Positions 33,813 through 42,695 are shown, numbered from the stretch's first letter. The stretch is 64,000 nucleotides of DNA from G963676205 sp964342525 (GCA_964342525.1 CAYFGQ010000009.1:1-64000); one strand, 5' to 3'. Numbers and translations are program-made. The notes: a model not told the origin generated them from the sequence alone.

Positions 33813-36056
33813 TTAAAAACTCTCCCACTCATCATCTTGTTTTACATTTAAGCTAATTGGAGTATGTTTTTTTGATGTTGAGCTTTTTTGCTGAACTCTT
33901 GTTTGTGTTTTTGGAGCAATAACTTCTTCTTTTATTGTGATGTTATTTTTCCCTAAGAACTCTTTTTCATCCACATTTGATAATACTACCTTTGCAATAT
34001 TATCTGTTTTTTGAGCAACCTCATTTGTTTGAGTCGCAATAATGGCATTTTTTTGAGTTTGTTTATCTAAAATACTTATGGATTCATTAATCTGAACGAT
34101 TCCAGTTTGTTGTTCTTTAGATGCAGTTTCTACACTTTTTATAAGATCAGAAGTATTTGAAATATTTTCATTTAATTGATTATATCCTTCAATCATTTTA
34201 TCAGAAATATTTTTACCCTCATTTGCTTTTGCTGTAGCTGCTTCTACTAGATCTTTAATCTCTTTTGCAGCCTCAGATGATCTTCCAGCTAGATTTCTTA
34301 CCTCTGCAGCAACCACCGCAAAACCTTTACCCGCTTCACCAGCTGTTGCAGCTTCAACAGCAGCATTTAAAGAAAGAATATTTGTTTGGAAAGCAATTTG
34401 ATCAATAACAGTTATGGCATCATTAATCGCTCCAACTTGCTCATCTATACTATTCATAGCCACAGTTGTTTCTTTTGCTAAAGACTCACCTGCATTTGCT
34501 GAAGTTGTTAGTGCATTGGCATATTGTGCCATTTGTACTACATTTTCATTATTTGATACAATTGTACTTGTAACCTCATCTAAAGATGCCGCAATCTCTT
34601 CAATAGAAGCTGCTGCTTGAGTTGAATTTTGACTTAGCTCATTTACATTTGATACTAGTAAATTACTACTCTTTTCTAAAATGAGTCCATTTTCTTTATT
34701 ATCAACAAGCATTGTTGAGATAGTCTCACCAAGTTTATTAATACCATCCATTAGCTCTTTTATCTCTCCACTACAAGAGATATTTGTTTTTTCAACATAG
34801 TTATTATTTTGATATTGAGTTAATACACCTAAAGAGTGTTTAATTGTATCTTGAAGATTTTCAATCATACTATTTAGTACATCTACTAGTTCTTGTACTG
34901 CTTTATTACTAGTTGTTGAAGTTACTTTTTTTGTTAATATACCAGCTTTTATTTCATTTACAACATTTGTAACATTTTCGATTACTCTTTTATCATCATC
35001 AAGGGTTCTTTGAACTGACTCGATTCCCTTATTAATCTCCTGAGCCATAACACCAAGCTCATCATCTGAATTAACATCAAGTTTTTTAGCAGTGGAGCTA
35101 TTACCCTTAAGGTACTCAAAAAATGAGATAATACCATCTTGTACACTTTGAATAGGTGCTAAGGTTTTATTTAAAGTTATAAAAACTATTGCAATTGTAA
35201 TAATTAAAAATACTAAAGAGATAACAGCAAAAATAATAAGCTGTTGATCAACACTTGCAAAAGCTTTATCTTTATCAATATCAATAAATAAATACCAATC
35301 AACTAATGCAACTTTAGAAAAAGAGATAAGTCTATTTTCACCATCTACAACAATATCTGCAAATCCACTTCTAAGATCACTTATTTGTGAAAAAGTTTTA
35401 CTTTTTTGATTTGTTTGTTTTTTATCTTTATGAATTAAAGTTTTTCCATCTTTATCCACAAGATATGCTAAACCTAAATTATTTGTGTCTATATTCAATA
35501 CTGTACTTACAATAGTATCTAAAAAGATATCTGAACCAACTACAGCAACAACTTGTCCATTTTTAACAACTGGTGAAAAAATAGAGATTGTTAATTTTTT
35601 TGTAGCACTATCCACATATGGTTTTGTGATACCTGATGTTTTTGAAGAATATGCACTTTTATACCATGGTCTTGATCTTGGATCATAGTTGTCTTTTTCT
35701 GGAGTAGTGTCCCTTCCACTCCATCTTACCATAAGACCACTATTTTGATAACCAATATAAACTGACCCAAATCCTCCAGAGTTTTTACCTGTGATAAGCA
35801 TATTTCTCACATCTTCTCTTAACTCATTTGGATCCATCTCTTCAAGTTGCTGAGATACTGTTTCAATGATCATCTTTTTTGAATCTAAATAATCATTTAT
35901 ATACTTTGAAGAACTATTTGATGACTTTGTTGTTTGCATCTTTAAAGCATCAAAACTTATCTCATACATATTTTTTAAATTACTAAATCCCAATACAATA
36001 TATGAAATCAATACTGTAGTAGATATAGCAATTAATAACTTTGTCCTTATACCCAT
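33813..36056 (-). CDS. Methyl-accepting chemotaxis protein with periplasmic dCache-type sensor
   Basis: A 747-residue receptor. TM1 (residues 6-26) and TM2 (about 275-297) enclose a dCache_1-like domain with GFGSVYIGYQNSGLMVRWSG, DPRSRPWYKSAY and VVAVVGSDIFLD. A HAMP-like linker leads to the signalling hairpin, IAFQTNILSLNAAVEAA then AGEAGKGFAVVAAEVRNLA, which is almost invariant in receptors. The last five residues, EWESF, resemble the NWETF pentapeptide that tethers CheR/CheB. The DPRSRPWY motif is typical of dCache domains binding amino acids or amines. Strong ribosome site AGGAGG lies 5 nt from the ATG. Monocistronic. Confidence 0.95.
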   Translation of the reverse strand: MGIRTKLLIAISTTVLISYIVLGFSNLKNMYEISFDALKMQTTKSSNSSSKYINDYLDSKKMIIETVSQQLEEMDPNELREDVRNMLITGKNSGGFGSVYIGYQNSGLMVRWSGRDTTPEKDNYDPRSRPWYKSAYSSKTSGITKPYVDSATKKLTISIFSPVVKNGQVVAVVGSDIFLDTIVSTVLNIDTNNLGLAYLVDKDGKTLIHKDKKQTNQKSKTFSQISDLRSGFADIVVDGENRLISFSKVALVDWYLFIDIDKDKAFASVDQQLIIFAVISLVFLIITIAIVFITLNKTLAPIQSVQDGIISFFEYLKGNSSTAKKLDVNSDDELGVMAQEINKGIESVQRTLDDDKRVIENVTNVVNEIKAGILTKKVTSTTSNKAVQELVDVLNSMIENLQDTIKHSLGVLTQYQNNNYVEKTNISCSGEIKELMDGINKLGETISTMLVDNKENGLILEKSSNLLVSNVNELSQNSTQAAASIEEIAASLDEVTSTIVSNNENVVQMAQYANALTTSANAGESLAKETTVAMNSIDEQVGAINDAITVIDQIAFQTNILSLNAAVEAATAGEAGKGFAVVAAEVRNLAGRSSEAAKEIKDLVEAATAKANEGKNISDKMIEGYNQLNENISNTSDLIKSVETASKEQQTGIVQINESISILDKQTQKNAIIATQTNEVAQKTDNIAKVVLSNVDEKEFLGKNNITIKEEVIAPKTQTRVQQKSSTSKKHTPISLNVKQDDEWESF

Positions 36057-36077
36057 AATGCCTCCTAAATAATCTAT

Positions 36078-36083
36078 ATTATA
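36078..36083 (-). promoter_or_regulatory. Candidate -10 box of the chemoreceptor gene
   Basis: TATAAT on the minus strand, within CGTATAATATAG, 21 nt upstream of the ATG at 36056. It would give a very short leader holding the AGGAGG ribosome site. Confidence 0.4.
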
Positions 36084-36237
36084 CGTATAAAAGACTTAAA
36101 TTTTAAATGTCACTTTTGTGTAATTTTTTTGTATTAAAACAATAGCTAGGAAAATTTAAAATTAAAAATTAAATCAAATTTATCATCTTATTACCCTATA
36201 TTAGATACACTATCTTACTTAAAAAAAAGGTAATACA

Positions 36238-36987
36238 ATGGCAGATTCAAGTTCTTCTAGAGTTACAACGGGTATAGCTCTAGGTATAGGATTACTTATC
36301 GTAGGTTTTATAGATTCATATTTTGTAATGTGGCTTTTATTTGGAGTACTAACAATTATTGGTATCTCTGAAGCATTAAAACTATTTAACACTAAAAATA
36401 ATTTAATATATTTTTATGCAGTTGCAATTTGGATTATTGCCTATTTTTATCCAAAACCTGAAGATTTAGTGTTTTTAGTAGCAATTATATTTGCTTCTAT
36501 CTTAGCATATACTAGAAATTTTGATAAAAATCTATTTTTACCACTTATGTATCCTCTAGCTTCATTTTTATTTTTATTCTCTTTATACAATGAATATGGA
36601 ATGGCATCACTACTTTGGTTATTAGTAGTAGTTGCAGGTACTGATATTGGAGCTTATTATACAGGTAAAACAATTGGTTCTACAAAGTTTTGTGAAACAA
36701 GTCCAAATAAAACAATAGAGGGTGTTCTTGGGGGAGTAATAGTTGCTTCTATTCTTGGAGTATTTTTTGCCCTAGAATCTATGCCATTTATTATTGCTTT
36801 ATTTATCTCATTTGCTGTTTCTCTAGCTTCTGTATTTGGTGATCTTTTTGAAAGTTACTTAAAAAGATCAGCTGGAGTAAAAGATAGTGGAAACTTACTT
36901 CCTGGACATGGTGGGATCTTAGATAGAACAGATGGATATTTGTTTGGTGGAATTGTAATGATTATTTTACTTAGGTTTGTAGCTTGA
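36238..36987 (+). CDS. cdsA: Phosphatidate cytidylyltransferase
   Basis: A 249-residue integral membrane enzyme with about seven TM helices. The family signature is at the C-terminus: KRSAGVKDSGNLLPGHGGIL then DRTDG, carrying the catalytic acids. It makes CDP-diacylglycerol from CTP and phosphatidic acid, the entry to phospholipid synthesis. An AAAAAGG ribosome site precedes ATG 36238. The stop overlaps the dxr start (TTGA), the conserved cdsA-dxr pairing. An extra N-terminal Ser-rich tip (MADSSSSRVT) is unremarkable. Confidence 0.95.
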   Translation: MADSSSSRVTTGIALGIGLLIVGFIDSYFVMWLLFGVLTIIGISEALKLFNTKNNLIYFYAVAIWIIAYFYPKPEDLVFLVAIIFASILAYTRNFDKNLFLPLMYPLASFLFLFSLYNEYGMASLLWLLVVVAGTDIGAYYTGKTIGSTKFCETSPNKTIEGVLGGVIVASILGVFFALESMPFIIALFISFAVSLASVFGDLFESYLKRSAGVKDSGNLLPGHGGILDRTDGYLFGGIVMIILLRFVA

Positions 36988-38051
36988 TTGTATTAGGATC
37001 AACTGGCTCTATAGGAGTTAATACACTAAAAGTAGCTAAACAATTTAATCTAGATGTCGAAGTTTTAGCTGTTGGAAGAAATATAGAGCTTTTAAATGAA
37101 CAATTAAAAGAGTTCACTCCAAAACTTGTAATTGTGGCTGATAAAAAAGATATAGAATCAGTGAATCATCCTAATGTAAAAGCTGGTGAAGAGGCTGTAC
37201 TTGAAGCTATAGAAAACTCTAACTCAAAAATAGTAGTAAATGCTTATGTTGGTTTTACAGGATTAAAACCAACTATAAAAGCAATAGAGTGTGGTAAAAA
37301 AGTAGCCCTTGCAAATAAAGAGTCTTTAGTGGTTGCAGGTATGTTTATAGATACTACAAATATCACGCCTATAGATAGTGAGCATTTTGGTCTATGGTAT
37401 CTTATGAGTGAACAAAGGGAGATTGATTCTCTTATGGTGACAGCTAGTGGGGGATCATTTAGAGATTATCCACTAGAAGACTTAGCAAATGTAAGTATCA
37501 AAGAAGCCCTAAACCATCCAAATTGGTCTATGGGAAATAAGATCACAATCGATAGTGCGACCATGACAAATAAGCTATTTGAAGTACTTGAGGCAAAGTG
37601 GCTTTTTGATACAAATAACGTGGATGCGGTGATTGAAACAAAATCAATCATCCATGCATTAATAAACTTCAAAGATGGTAGTACCACAGCACAAATTGCT
37701 AACGCAGATATGCGATTGCCTATTGCTTATGCAATAGTAGATAATGTAGATCAACAGATTCTAGAACCTATTGACCTAGTAGCTTTATCAAATCTAGAAT
37801 TTAAAGCTATATGCAATAAGAGATATCCAATCTGGGATATAAAAGATGATGTTCTAAACAACTCCCATATGGGTGTAGTACTAAATGCAGCCAATGAAGT
37901 AGCTGTGGATAAGTTTCTAAACTCCCAAATAGGTTTCTTAGATGTTTCAAAAATAACTTTAGATGCCTATAAAAAATTTGATGATATAAAACCATCTTGT
38001 TTAGATGATATTTATAAAATAGATAAAGAGGTAAGAGCATATGTCAATTGA
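36984..38051 (+). CDS. dxr: 1-deoxy-D-xylulose 5-phosphate reductoisomerase
   Basis: A 355-residue enzyme starting at TTG, overlapping the cdsA stop as TTGA. The NADPH loop is at the very start (VLGSTGSIGVNTL), followed by LANKESLVVAG, TPIDSEHFGLW (metal-binding Asp/Glu), TASGGSFRD, NHPNWSMGNKITIDSATM and a C-terminal helical domain with NAANEVAVDKFL. It catalyses the second step of the MEP isoprenoid pathway. All catalytic motifs are present. Followed with an 11-nt overlap by a small membrane protein. Confidence 0.97.
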   Translation: MIVLGSTGSIGVNTLKVAKQFNLDVEVLAVGRNIELLNEQLKEFTPKLVIVADKKDIESVNHPNVKAGEEAVLEAIENSNSKIVVNAYVGFTGLKPTIKAIECGKKVALANKESLVVAGMFIDTTNITPIDSEHFGLWYLMSEQREIDSLMVTASGGSFRDYPLEDLANVSIKEALNHPNWSMGNKITIDSATMTNKLFEVLEAKWLFDTNNVDAVIETKSIIHALINFKDGSTTAQIANADMRLPIAYAIVDNVDQQILEPIDLVALSNLEFKAICNKRYPIWDIKDDVLNNSHMGVVLNAANEVAVDKFLNSQIGFLDVSKITLDAYKKFDDIKPSCLDDIYKIDKEVRAYVN

Positions 38052-38337
38052 TATGATCATAGCTTTTGTAATACTTATAGCAGTAATTATATATCAATTT
38101 TACTCTAGAAGCAAGTTTGAGAAAGCTATACTAAATGAGTATGATAAAAAGTTTGAAGAGTGGAAGGAATTTTCTGAAGTAAATCAGAAAAAAAATGAAC
38201 CAGAGTGCAAAAGATTTTGTGGATTAGTTTTTAAAACGGGACATAAAGTTACTATAGAGATTGTTGATAACTCTTGTTTAGAGCATATCAAAAGAGGAAA
38301 GTTTGATCTTTTGTATAAGGAAGAGGAAGAAAAGTGA
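38041..38337 (+). CDS. Small single-pass membrane protein, unknown
   Basis: A 98-residue protein not recognised. It begins with one TM helix (IDMIIAFVILIAVIIYQFY), then a charged helix (FEKAILNEYDKKFEEWKEF) and a small domain with two cysteines (PECKRFCGLVF, NSCLEHI). Its start overlaps dxr by 11 nt and its stop overlaps the next gene as GTGA, so it is made from the cdsA-dxr transcript. It may be an accessory or assembly factor; no enzymatic motif. Confidence 0.8.
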   Translation: MSIDMIIAFVILIAVIIYQFYSRSKFEKAILNEYDKKFEEWKEFSEVNQKKNEPECKRFCGLVFKTGHKVTIEIVDNSCLEHIKRGKFDLLYKEEEEK

Positions 38338-38762
38338 AAATTCTAGTTCTCCTACTTATCACTTTACTTACATTAAACGCAAATGTAAAAAGAGATAAAA
38401 AAAGAGAGATCGTAATTGACTTTACAAATAAACTAGTTTGGCAAGATAGTATGGATAACCTAAAAATGATGTTATCCCAACCAGATGCATTAGAGTACTG
38501 TAATGAACTAATGCATGGTGGATATGGGGATTGGAGAATCCCTGAAGCTGAAGATTATAAGACAATAGTAGATAAAAAAAATAAACCAAACCATATCCAT
38601 AGATCTTTCAGATATGTTATAAATGAAGGATATTGGGCAGCAAAAGTTCACTGGAGAACTATGTGGACATATGCAGATTATATGCATTTTTTAAGTGGAA
38701 CAGTTTATTATGATACAAAAACAAAAAAGAAACGCGTTAGGTGTGTGAGAAATCTTAAATGA
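38334..38762 (+). CDS. DUF1566 (Lcl-like) domain secreted protein
   Basis: A 142-residue protein from a GTG that overlaps the preceding stop as GTGA. A signal peptide (MKILVLLLITLLTLNAN) precedes a domain with NKLVWQDSMDN, YCNELMHGGYGDWRIPEAED and YWAAKVHWRTMWT, ending KRVRCVRNLK. This is the DUF1566/Lcl C-terminal pattern (LvWqd, GxWRLPt, VRCVR). The function of the family is not known; members are periplasmic or secreted. The next gene starts at ATGA within its stop. Confidence 0.85.
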   Translation: MKILVLLLITLLTLNANVKRDKKREIVIDFTNKLVWQDSMDNLKMMLSQPDALEYCNELMHGGYGDWRIPEAEDYKTIVDKKNKPNHIHRSFRYVINEGYWAAKVHWRTMWTYADYMHFLSGTVYYDTKTKKKRVRCVRNLK

Positions 38763-39298
38763 ATAAAAAAGTATTAATATTACATGGATGGAGTGGTAGT
38801 AGTGAACCACATTGGCAATGGTGGCTAGATGGAGAGCTTAAAAAATTAGGATATGAGGTATCTTTTCCTGATCTTCCAAATGAGATGGAACCTGATTTAG
38901 AAGAGTGGATAAAGTTTTTAAAAGCAGAAGTTGATAGCTTTGAGCCTGATTATGTAGTATGTCACTCTTTAGCAAATATTTTATGGTTTCACTTTGTAGA
39001 TAGATATAATATAAAAGAGATAGAAAAACTTATGCTTGTAGCACCAGTTGATAAGATAGATGAAGTAGCATCATTTTTCCCACATCCAAAACCAAAAGAT
39101 TTAAGATCAAAAGAGGTGATTATGGCTGGATCTACAAATGATCCATATATTTCCCTTGAAGCTACAATTGAATTAGCAGCTACTCTAAATATAGGATGTA
39201 AAATTCTTGAAGATGCTGGACATATAAATGCCGAGAGTGGATTTGGACCACTTGATTGTGCAAGAGATTGGCTTGAAGGTTGTACAGAAGGACATTAA
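38759..39298 (+). CDS. RBBP9/YdeN-type alpha/beta hydrolase
   Basis: A 179-residue serine hydrolase. It starts KKVLILHGWSGSSEPHWQWW, with the nucleophile Ser in VCHSLANIL, an acid in AGSTNDPYI and the His in EDAGHINAESGFGPL, which is the RBBP9 family end signature. Size and layout fit the family. Substrate unknown. Coupled to the DUF1566 gene by ATGA, last gene of the cdsA unit; immediately followed by the duplicated leader of tsaD. Confidence 0.92.
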   Translation: MNKKVLILHGWSGSSEPHWQWWLDGELKKLGYEVSFPDLPNEMEPDLEEWIKFLKAEVDSFEPDYVVCHSLANILWFHFVDRYNIKEIEKLMLVAPVDKIDEVASFFPHPKPKDLRSKEVIMAGSTNDPYISLEATIELAATLNIGCKILEDAGHINAESGFGPLDCARDWLEGCTEGH

Positions 39299-39299
39299 C

Positions 39300-39483
39300 A
39301 TTGTCCTCGTCGTTCTTCTTGCGGATAAATTTCTAACAATCAAAGATTGTTGAAATGTATGATTAAAAATAAAGGATAAAATCGTTGATTTTAAGTATTG
39401 TCCTCATCCCTTCGGTCTTGCGAGATAAATCGCAAGCGATGTATGAATCTTTAAAAAGGAAAAATCGTTGATTTTAAGTATTG
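39300..39483 (+). repeat. Imperfect tandem duplication over the tsaD leader, each copy with its own hairpin
   Basis: ATTGTCCTC occurs at 39300 and 39397, and a 23-nt string spanning the tsaD start (AAAATCGTTGATTTTAAG plus TATTG) occurs at 39378-39400 and 39461-39483, each after an AAAGGA-like ribosome site. The copies differ inside by unrelated but complementary stems: AACAATC-AAA-GATTGTT in the first and CTTGCGA-GATAAA-TCGCAAG in the second. Confidence 0.7.
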
Positions 39484-40457
39484 AATCGAGTTGTGACGAT
39501 AGCTCAATAGCTATCACAGATATAGAAACAAAAGAACTGATATTTCATAAAAAAATCTCCCAAGAGCTTGATCATAGTATATATGGTGGGGTAGTTCCAG
39601 AACTTGCAGCTAGACTTCATATAGAAGCTCTTCCAAAAATACTTGCAGAATGTGAGCAATATTTTCCTAAACTAAAGGCTATAGCAGTTACCTCTGAACC
39701 AGGACTAAGCGTAACCCTTATGGAGGGAGTAACTATGGCAAAAGCTCTAAGTTTATCCCTAGATATTCCACTTATAGCTGTAAACCATTTAAAGGGTCAT
39801 ATCTATTCATGTTTTATTGAAAAAGATGAAATATTCCCCTTAACTATCCTTTTAGTTTCAGGTGGACATACACAAATCATAGAAGCTACATCATTAAATG
39901 ATATGAAAATTATAGGTCAAACCATAGATGATAGTTTTGGTGAAAGTTTTGATAAAGTAGCAAAGATGCTTGATCTTGGATATCCTGGTGGTCCGATTAT
40001 TGAAAAGATGGCAAAAAATGGAGATGATAAAAAATATGATTTTCCAATTCCCTTAAGGCAAAGCCCAAATATTGAGTTTAGCTATAGTGGATTAAAAAAT
40101 GCTGTTCGTTTACAAATAGAAAAAGAAGGATCACTAGATGAAAAAACTATCTCAGATATCTGTGCATCTTTCCAAGCTACAGCTTGTGCTCATATTATGA
40201 TGAAATTAAAAAAATACTTTAAAAAATCACCAGCTAAAAACTTAGCTATCGTTGGTGGAGCAAGTGCTAATCTAACTTTACGATCACAAGTGGAAGATCT
40301 TTGTAAAAAACACAATACAAAACTTATCTTAGCACCACTAAAATATTGTAGTGATAATGCAGCTATGATAGGACGTGTAGCAATTGAACAATATAAAAAC
40401 AAAGAATTTAAAGCAAGAGATCAAATAGATATAAATACTAGAATAAAAAGCTTTTAG
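39468..40457 (+). CDS. tsaD: tRNA N6-threonylcarbamoyladenosine transferase TsaD
   Basis: A 329-residue ASKHA enzyme from a TTG with AAGGA about 8 nt upstream. Motifs: ILSIESSCDDSS, GGVVPELAARLH, the iron-binding HLKGH (AVNHLKGHIYS), LLVSGGHTQII, GESFDKVAKMLDLGYPGG, FSYSGLKNAV, and VGGASANLTLR with YCSDNAAMIG. It transfers threonylcarbamoyl to A37 of ANN-decoding tRNAs together with TsaB, TsaC and TsaE, none of which is in this window. A ghost of the start codon region lies 83 nt upstream. Confidence 0.97.
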   Translation: MILSIESSCDDSSIAITDIETKELIFHKKISQELDHSIYGGVVPELAARLHIEALPKILAECEQYFPKLKAIAVTSEPGLSVTLMEGVTMAKALSLSLDIPLIAVNHLKGHIYSCFIEKDEIFPLTILLVSGGHTQIIEATSLNDMKIIGQTIDDSFGESFDKVAKMLDLGYPGGPIIEKMAKNGDDKKYDFPIPLRQSPNIEFSYSGLKNAVRLQIEKEGSLDEKTISDICASFQATACAHIMMKLKKYFKKSPAKNLAIVGGASANLTLRSQVEDLCKKHNTKLILAPLKYCSDNAAMIGRVAIEQYKNKEFKARDQIDINTRIKSF

Positions 40458-40485
40458 TGTTTACTATTTGTTTGCTAAATTTTAT

Positions 40486-40491
40486 TATAAT
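40486..40491 (+). promoter_or_regulatory. -10 box for the structured leader upstream of the SUI1-type gene
   Basis: TATAAT in TTATTATAATCATATAG. Initiation about 7 nt downstream would start the transcript at the first GTCCC stem (40498). A shorter TATTATATATAG copy precedes the second stem at 40606. Confidence 0.55.
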
Positions 40492-40497
40492 CATATA

Positions 40498-40631
40498 GTC
40501 CCTCAAAAAATGGGACATTTTACTAGGATAACTCGTTATCCCCTTTAGAGTTTGCTACTTTAGTGATTTTTTACAAATCACGTAAAAAGTAGTTATTATA
40601 TATAGGTCCCTAAAAAATGGGACATTTTTTT
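40498..40631 (+). ncRNA. Structured leader or small RNA with two matching GTCCC/GGGAC stem-loops
   Basis: Four nested or serial stems can be read: GTCCC (40498-40502) with GGGAC (40512-40516); GGATAAC (40526-40532) with GTTATCC (40535-40541); an 18-nt-armed stem from 40555 to 40592 with GTGATTT / AAATCAC at its tip; and GTCCC (40606-40610) with GGGAC (40619-40623), which is followed by seven T. The last stem resembles a terminator and lies just before the ribosome site TAGGAG of the next gene. This could be an attenuating leader, or an sRNA of about 134 nt ending at 40631. Confidence 0.55.
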
Positions 40632-40642
40632 AGGAGTAAATT

Positions 40643-40966
40643 ATGTTCGAAATGGGTGCAAAACTAGAAGAGGATGAATTAGAGTTTCAAGGAAATAAAA
40701 ACAAAAAGAAAAATACAAACTCAAATAAAATCATGTCTAAAAACCAACACCAATTAGTTTTTACTTTTGAAAAGAGAAAAGGTAAACCAGTTACATTAGT
40801 GGGTAGATTTTATCTAGATGAAAAAGATAAAAAAGCTGTATTAAAACTTCTTAAAACAAAACTTGCCTGTGGTGGTGCTATAAAAAATGAATGGATTGAA
40901 CTACAAGGTGATCTTAAAACAAAAGTTACAGAGATACTTAGTAAAGATGGATGGAAATTTAAATAA
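40643..40966 (+). CDS. SUI1/YciH-type translation factor
   Basis: A 107-residue protein. The N-terminal third is charged and low in complexity (NKNKKKNTNSNK). The SUI1 (eIF1-like) core is KGKPVTLVGRFYLDEKD, KLLKTKLACGGAIKN (the conserved CGG) and WIELQGDLKTKVTEIL. In archaea and eukaryotes the domain acts in start-codon selection; the role in bacteria is unclear. ATG start 7 nt after TAGGAG, downstream of the structured leader at 40498-40631. Followed by tonB after 9 nt. Confidence 0.88.
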   Translation: MFEMGAKLEEDELEFQGNKNKKKNTNSNKIMSKNQHQLVFTFEKRKGKPVTLVGRFYLDEKDKKAVLKLLKTKLACGGAIKNEWIELQGDLKTKVTEILSKDGWKFK

Positions 40967-40975
40967 ACCTATAAA

Positions 40976-41734
40976 ATGAAAGTTTTTTTATTTGCTCTTA
41001 TTATCTCTTTATCTGTTCATTTTTTAGCTTTTTATAAAATAAAAGTGGATGAGGCTAAAAAGAGTGAAAATACAGATAAGAAAACTACACAAAAAGGCTC
41101 TCAGATTAAGTTTGTAAAACTCAAACCTAAAGAGAAGCCTAAAAAGATAACTAAGAAAAAAGAGACAGCAAAAAAACCTCCACAAAAGAAAAAACAAGAG
41201 ATTCCTAAAGAGTTTAAAAAAGTTGAAAAAGTAGAACCACAAAAGAAAGTTGTCAAAAAAAAGCCTAAACCTATAGAAAAAGCTAAAAAAATCATCCCAC
41301 TTCCTAAACCCCAAGTAACACCATTTAATATAAATGACTTCTTAAATGCACAGGATGAAAAAGAAGGGAAAAAAGAAGAACAAGTAGATGAACTTACTAA
41401 AAGTTATATAAAACTATATGGGGAAGAATTTACTAGATTTTCAGATAAAACAAAAAAATATCTAAAAAACAATATTCTTACCATAGCACAAGCAACTCAA
41501 AGATATTTAGAATATCCCTATCTTGCAGCTTATGGAAAACAAGATGGGACAAATGTAATAAAATTCTTTTTACACCCTGATGGGAAAATAAGTGAAGTAG
41601 AAATAATTTCTAGCTCAGGTTATAATATACTTGATTGGAATACTATAGATACTATTGAGCAGGCATATAAGGATTACCCTAGACCTGAGGAGAAAACAAA
41701 AATAATTATTTATGTTAACTATATCTTAAATTAG
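40976..41734 (+). CDS. tonB: TonB-like energy transducer
   Basis: A 252-residue protein with one N-terminal membrane anchor (VFLFALIISLSVHFLAFYK), a long Lys/Pro spacer (residues 40-110, with KPKEKPKK and PIEKAKKI runs) and a C-terminal TonB fold: VIKFFLHPDGKISEVEIISS and a final TKIIIYVNYIL strand. The order tonB-exbB-exbD follows, so this is the full motor set. It delivers proton-motive force to outer-membrane receptors for iron or cobalamin. No receptor gene is adjacent. Confidence 0.9.
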   Translation: MKVFLFALIISLSVHFLAFYKIKVDEAKKSENTDKKTTQKGSQIKFVKLKPKEKPKKITKKKETAKKPPQKKKQEIPKEFKKVEKVEPQKKVVKKKPKPIEKAKKIIPLPKPQVTPFNINDFLNAQDEKEGKKEEQVDELTKSYIKLYGEEFTRFSDKTKKYLKNNILTIAQATQRYLEYPYLAAYGKQDGTNVIKFFLHPDGKISEVEIISSSGYNILDWNTIDTIEQAYKDYPRPEEKTKIIIYVNYILN

Positions 41735-41815
41735 ATATATTACAAAAATATAACACTTTCTCTTTTTAGAGAAGGGATGATTTTCATAAAAAAGAATATT
41801 ATAAAAGGAAATAAA

Positions 41816-42316
41816 ATGGATTTAATAAGCTACATTGATCGTGGCGGTATAATTGTTTATATTTTGATTATCCTAAATATTATAGGTTTTTCTATAATGT
41901 TATGGAAAATATTTGTACTTCTTTTACTAAAAAAAACAACACCAAAGACAGTAGATAATTTAATACAAGAGATATCTACAGAAGATAAAACAAATACACA
42001 TAAAATACAAAACCAACTTGATAATGAAGTAAAAAAACTTGAAACTGGACTTACTACTATCAAAATAATAGCTACAGTAGCTCCACTTTTAGGACTTTTA
42101 GGAACAGTAATAGGGATACTTAACTCCTTTGATGCCATAAGCGTATCTGGTCTTGGAGATCCAAGTATATTTTCTAGTGGTATTTCTATAGCCCTTATCA
42201 CTACAGTAGCTGGGCTTATAGTTGCTATACCTCATCATATGGGATATAATTACTTTATAAGTGCTATAGATAAATATGAAATAAAACTACAACATGAGGT
42301 TTATTCAAAGCTGTGA
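41816..42316 (+). CDS. exbB: ExbB/TolQ-type motor protein
   Basis: The protein has 166 residues from ATG 41816 with AAAAGGAAA upstream; the frame runs back to 41777 but that start has no site. Three TM helices: YILIILNIIGFSIMLWKIF near the N-terminus, then IATVAPLLGLLGTVIGIL and ALITTVAGLIVAIPHHMGY, the latter two carrying the family MotA/TolQ/ExbB signature. It forms the pentameric stator for TonB. Overlaps exbD as GTGA. Confidence 0.93.
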   Translation: MDLISYIDRGGIIVYILIILNIIGFSIMLWKIFVLLLLKKTTPKTVDNLIQEISTEDKTNTHKIQNQLDNEVKKLETGLTTIKIIATVAPLLGLLGTVIGILNSFDAISVSGLGDPSIFSSGISIALITTVAGLIVAIPHHMGYNYFISAIDKYEIKLQHEVYSKL

Positions 42317-42693
42317 AACGAAGAGAACCTTTATCAATAGACCTTACCCCATTAGTGGATGTTTTATTTATACTTTTAGTATTTTTTATAGTTACCTCTG
42401 TATTTAAAAAAGAGGAGCTTGCTCTTATGCTTGACCTACCAAGTTCTCAGGCTAAAGAATTATCTATTGATCGAAAACAAATCACTATAGAAGTAAATAA
42501 AAACTCCTTTGCTTTCGAAGGTAAAATAATGACCATTGAAGAGTTTGATATAAAACTTAAAAGTGTAAAAAAACAAGATAAACCTATAATAATAAGAATA
42601 GATAAACAAGTGCCCTATGAAAAAGTAGTGAAGATACTTGATCTTTTACAAAAATACAATCTAAACAATCTAGCACTTATTACTAAAGAGTAA
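42313..42693 (+). CDS. exbD: ExbD/TolR-type motor protein
   Basis: A 126-residue protein from a GTG overlapping the exbB stop. A single TM with the proton-carrying Asp is seen in SIDLTPLVDVLFILLVFFIV. The periplasmic part ends in VPYEKVVKILDLLQKYNLNNLALITKE as in ExbD. Completes the tonB-exbB-exbD set and is followed 2 nt later by an LpxR gene. Confidence 0.95.
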   Translation: MKRREPLSIDLTPLVDVLFILLVFFIVTSVFKKEELALMLDLPSSQAKELSIDRKQITIEVNKNSFAFEGKIMTIEEFDIKLKSVKKQDKPIIIRIDKQVPYEKVVKILDLLQKYNLNNLALITKE

Positions 42694-42695
42694 AA

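Noticed and set aside
39300..39483. CRISPR-like repeats upstream of tsaD
   Set aside because: Only two imperfect units with internal hairpins, no regular spacers and no cas genes.
41024..41314. Minus-strand frames rich in Phe opposite tonB
   Set aside because: They mirror the Lys/Pro spacer codons of tonB and have no independent support.
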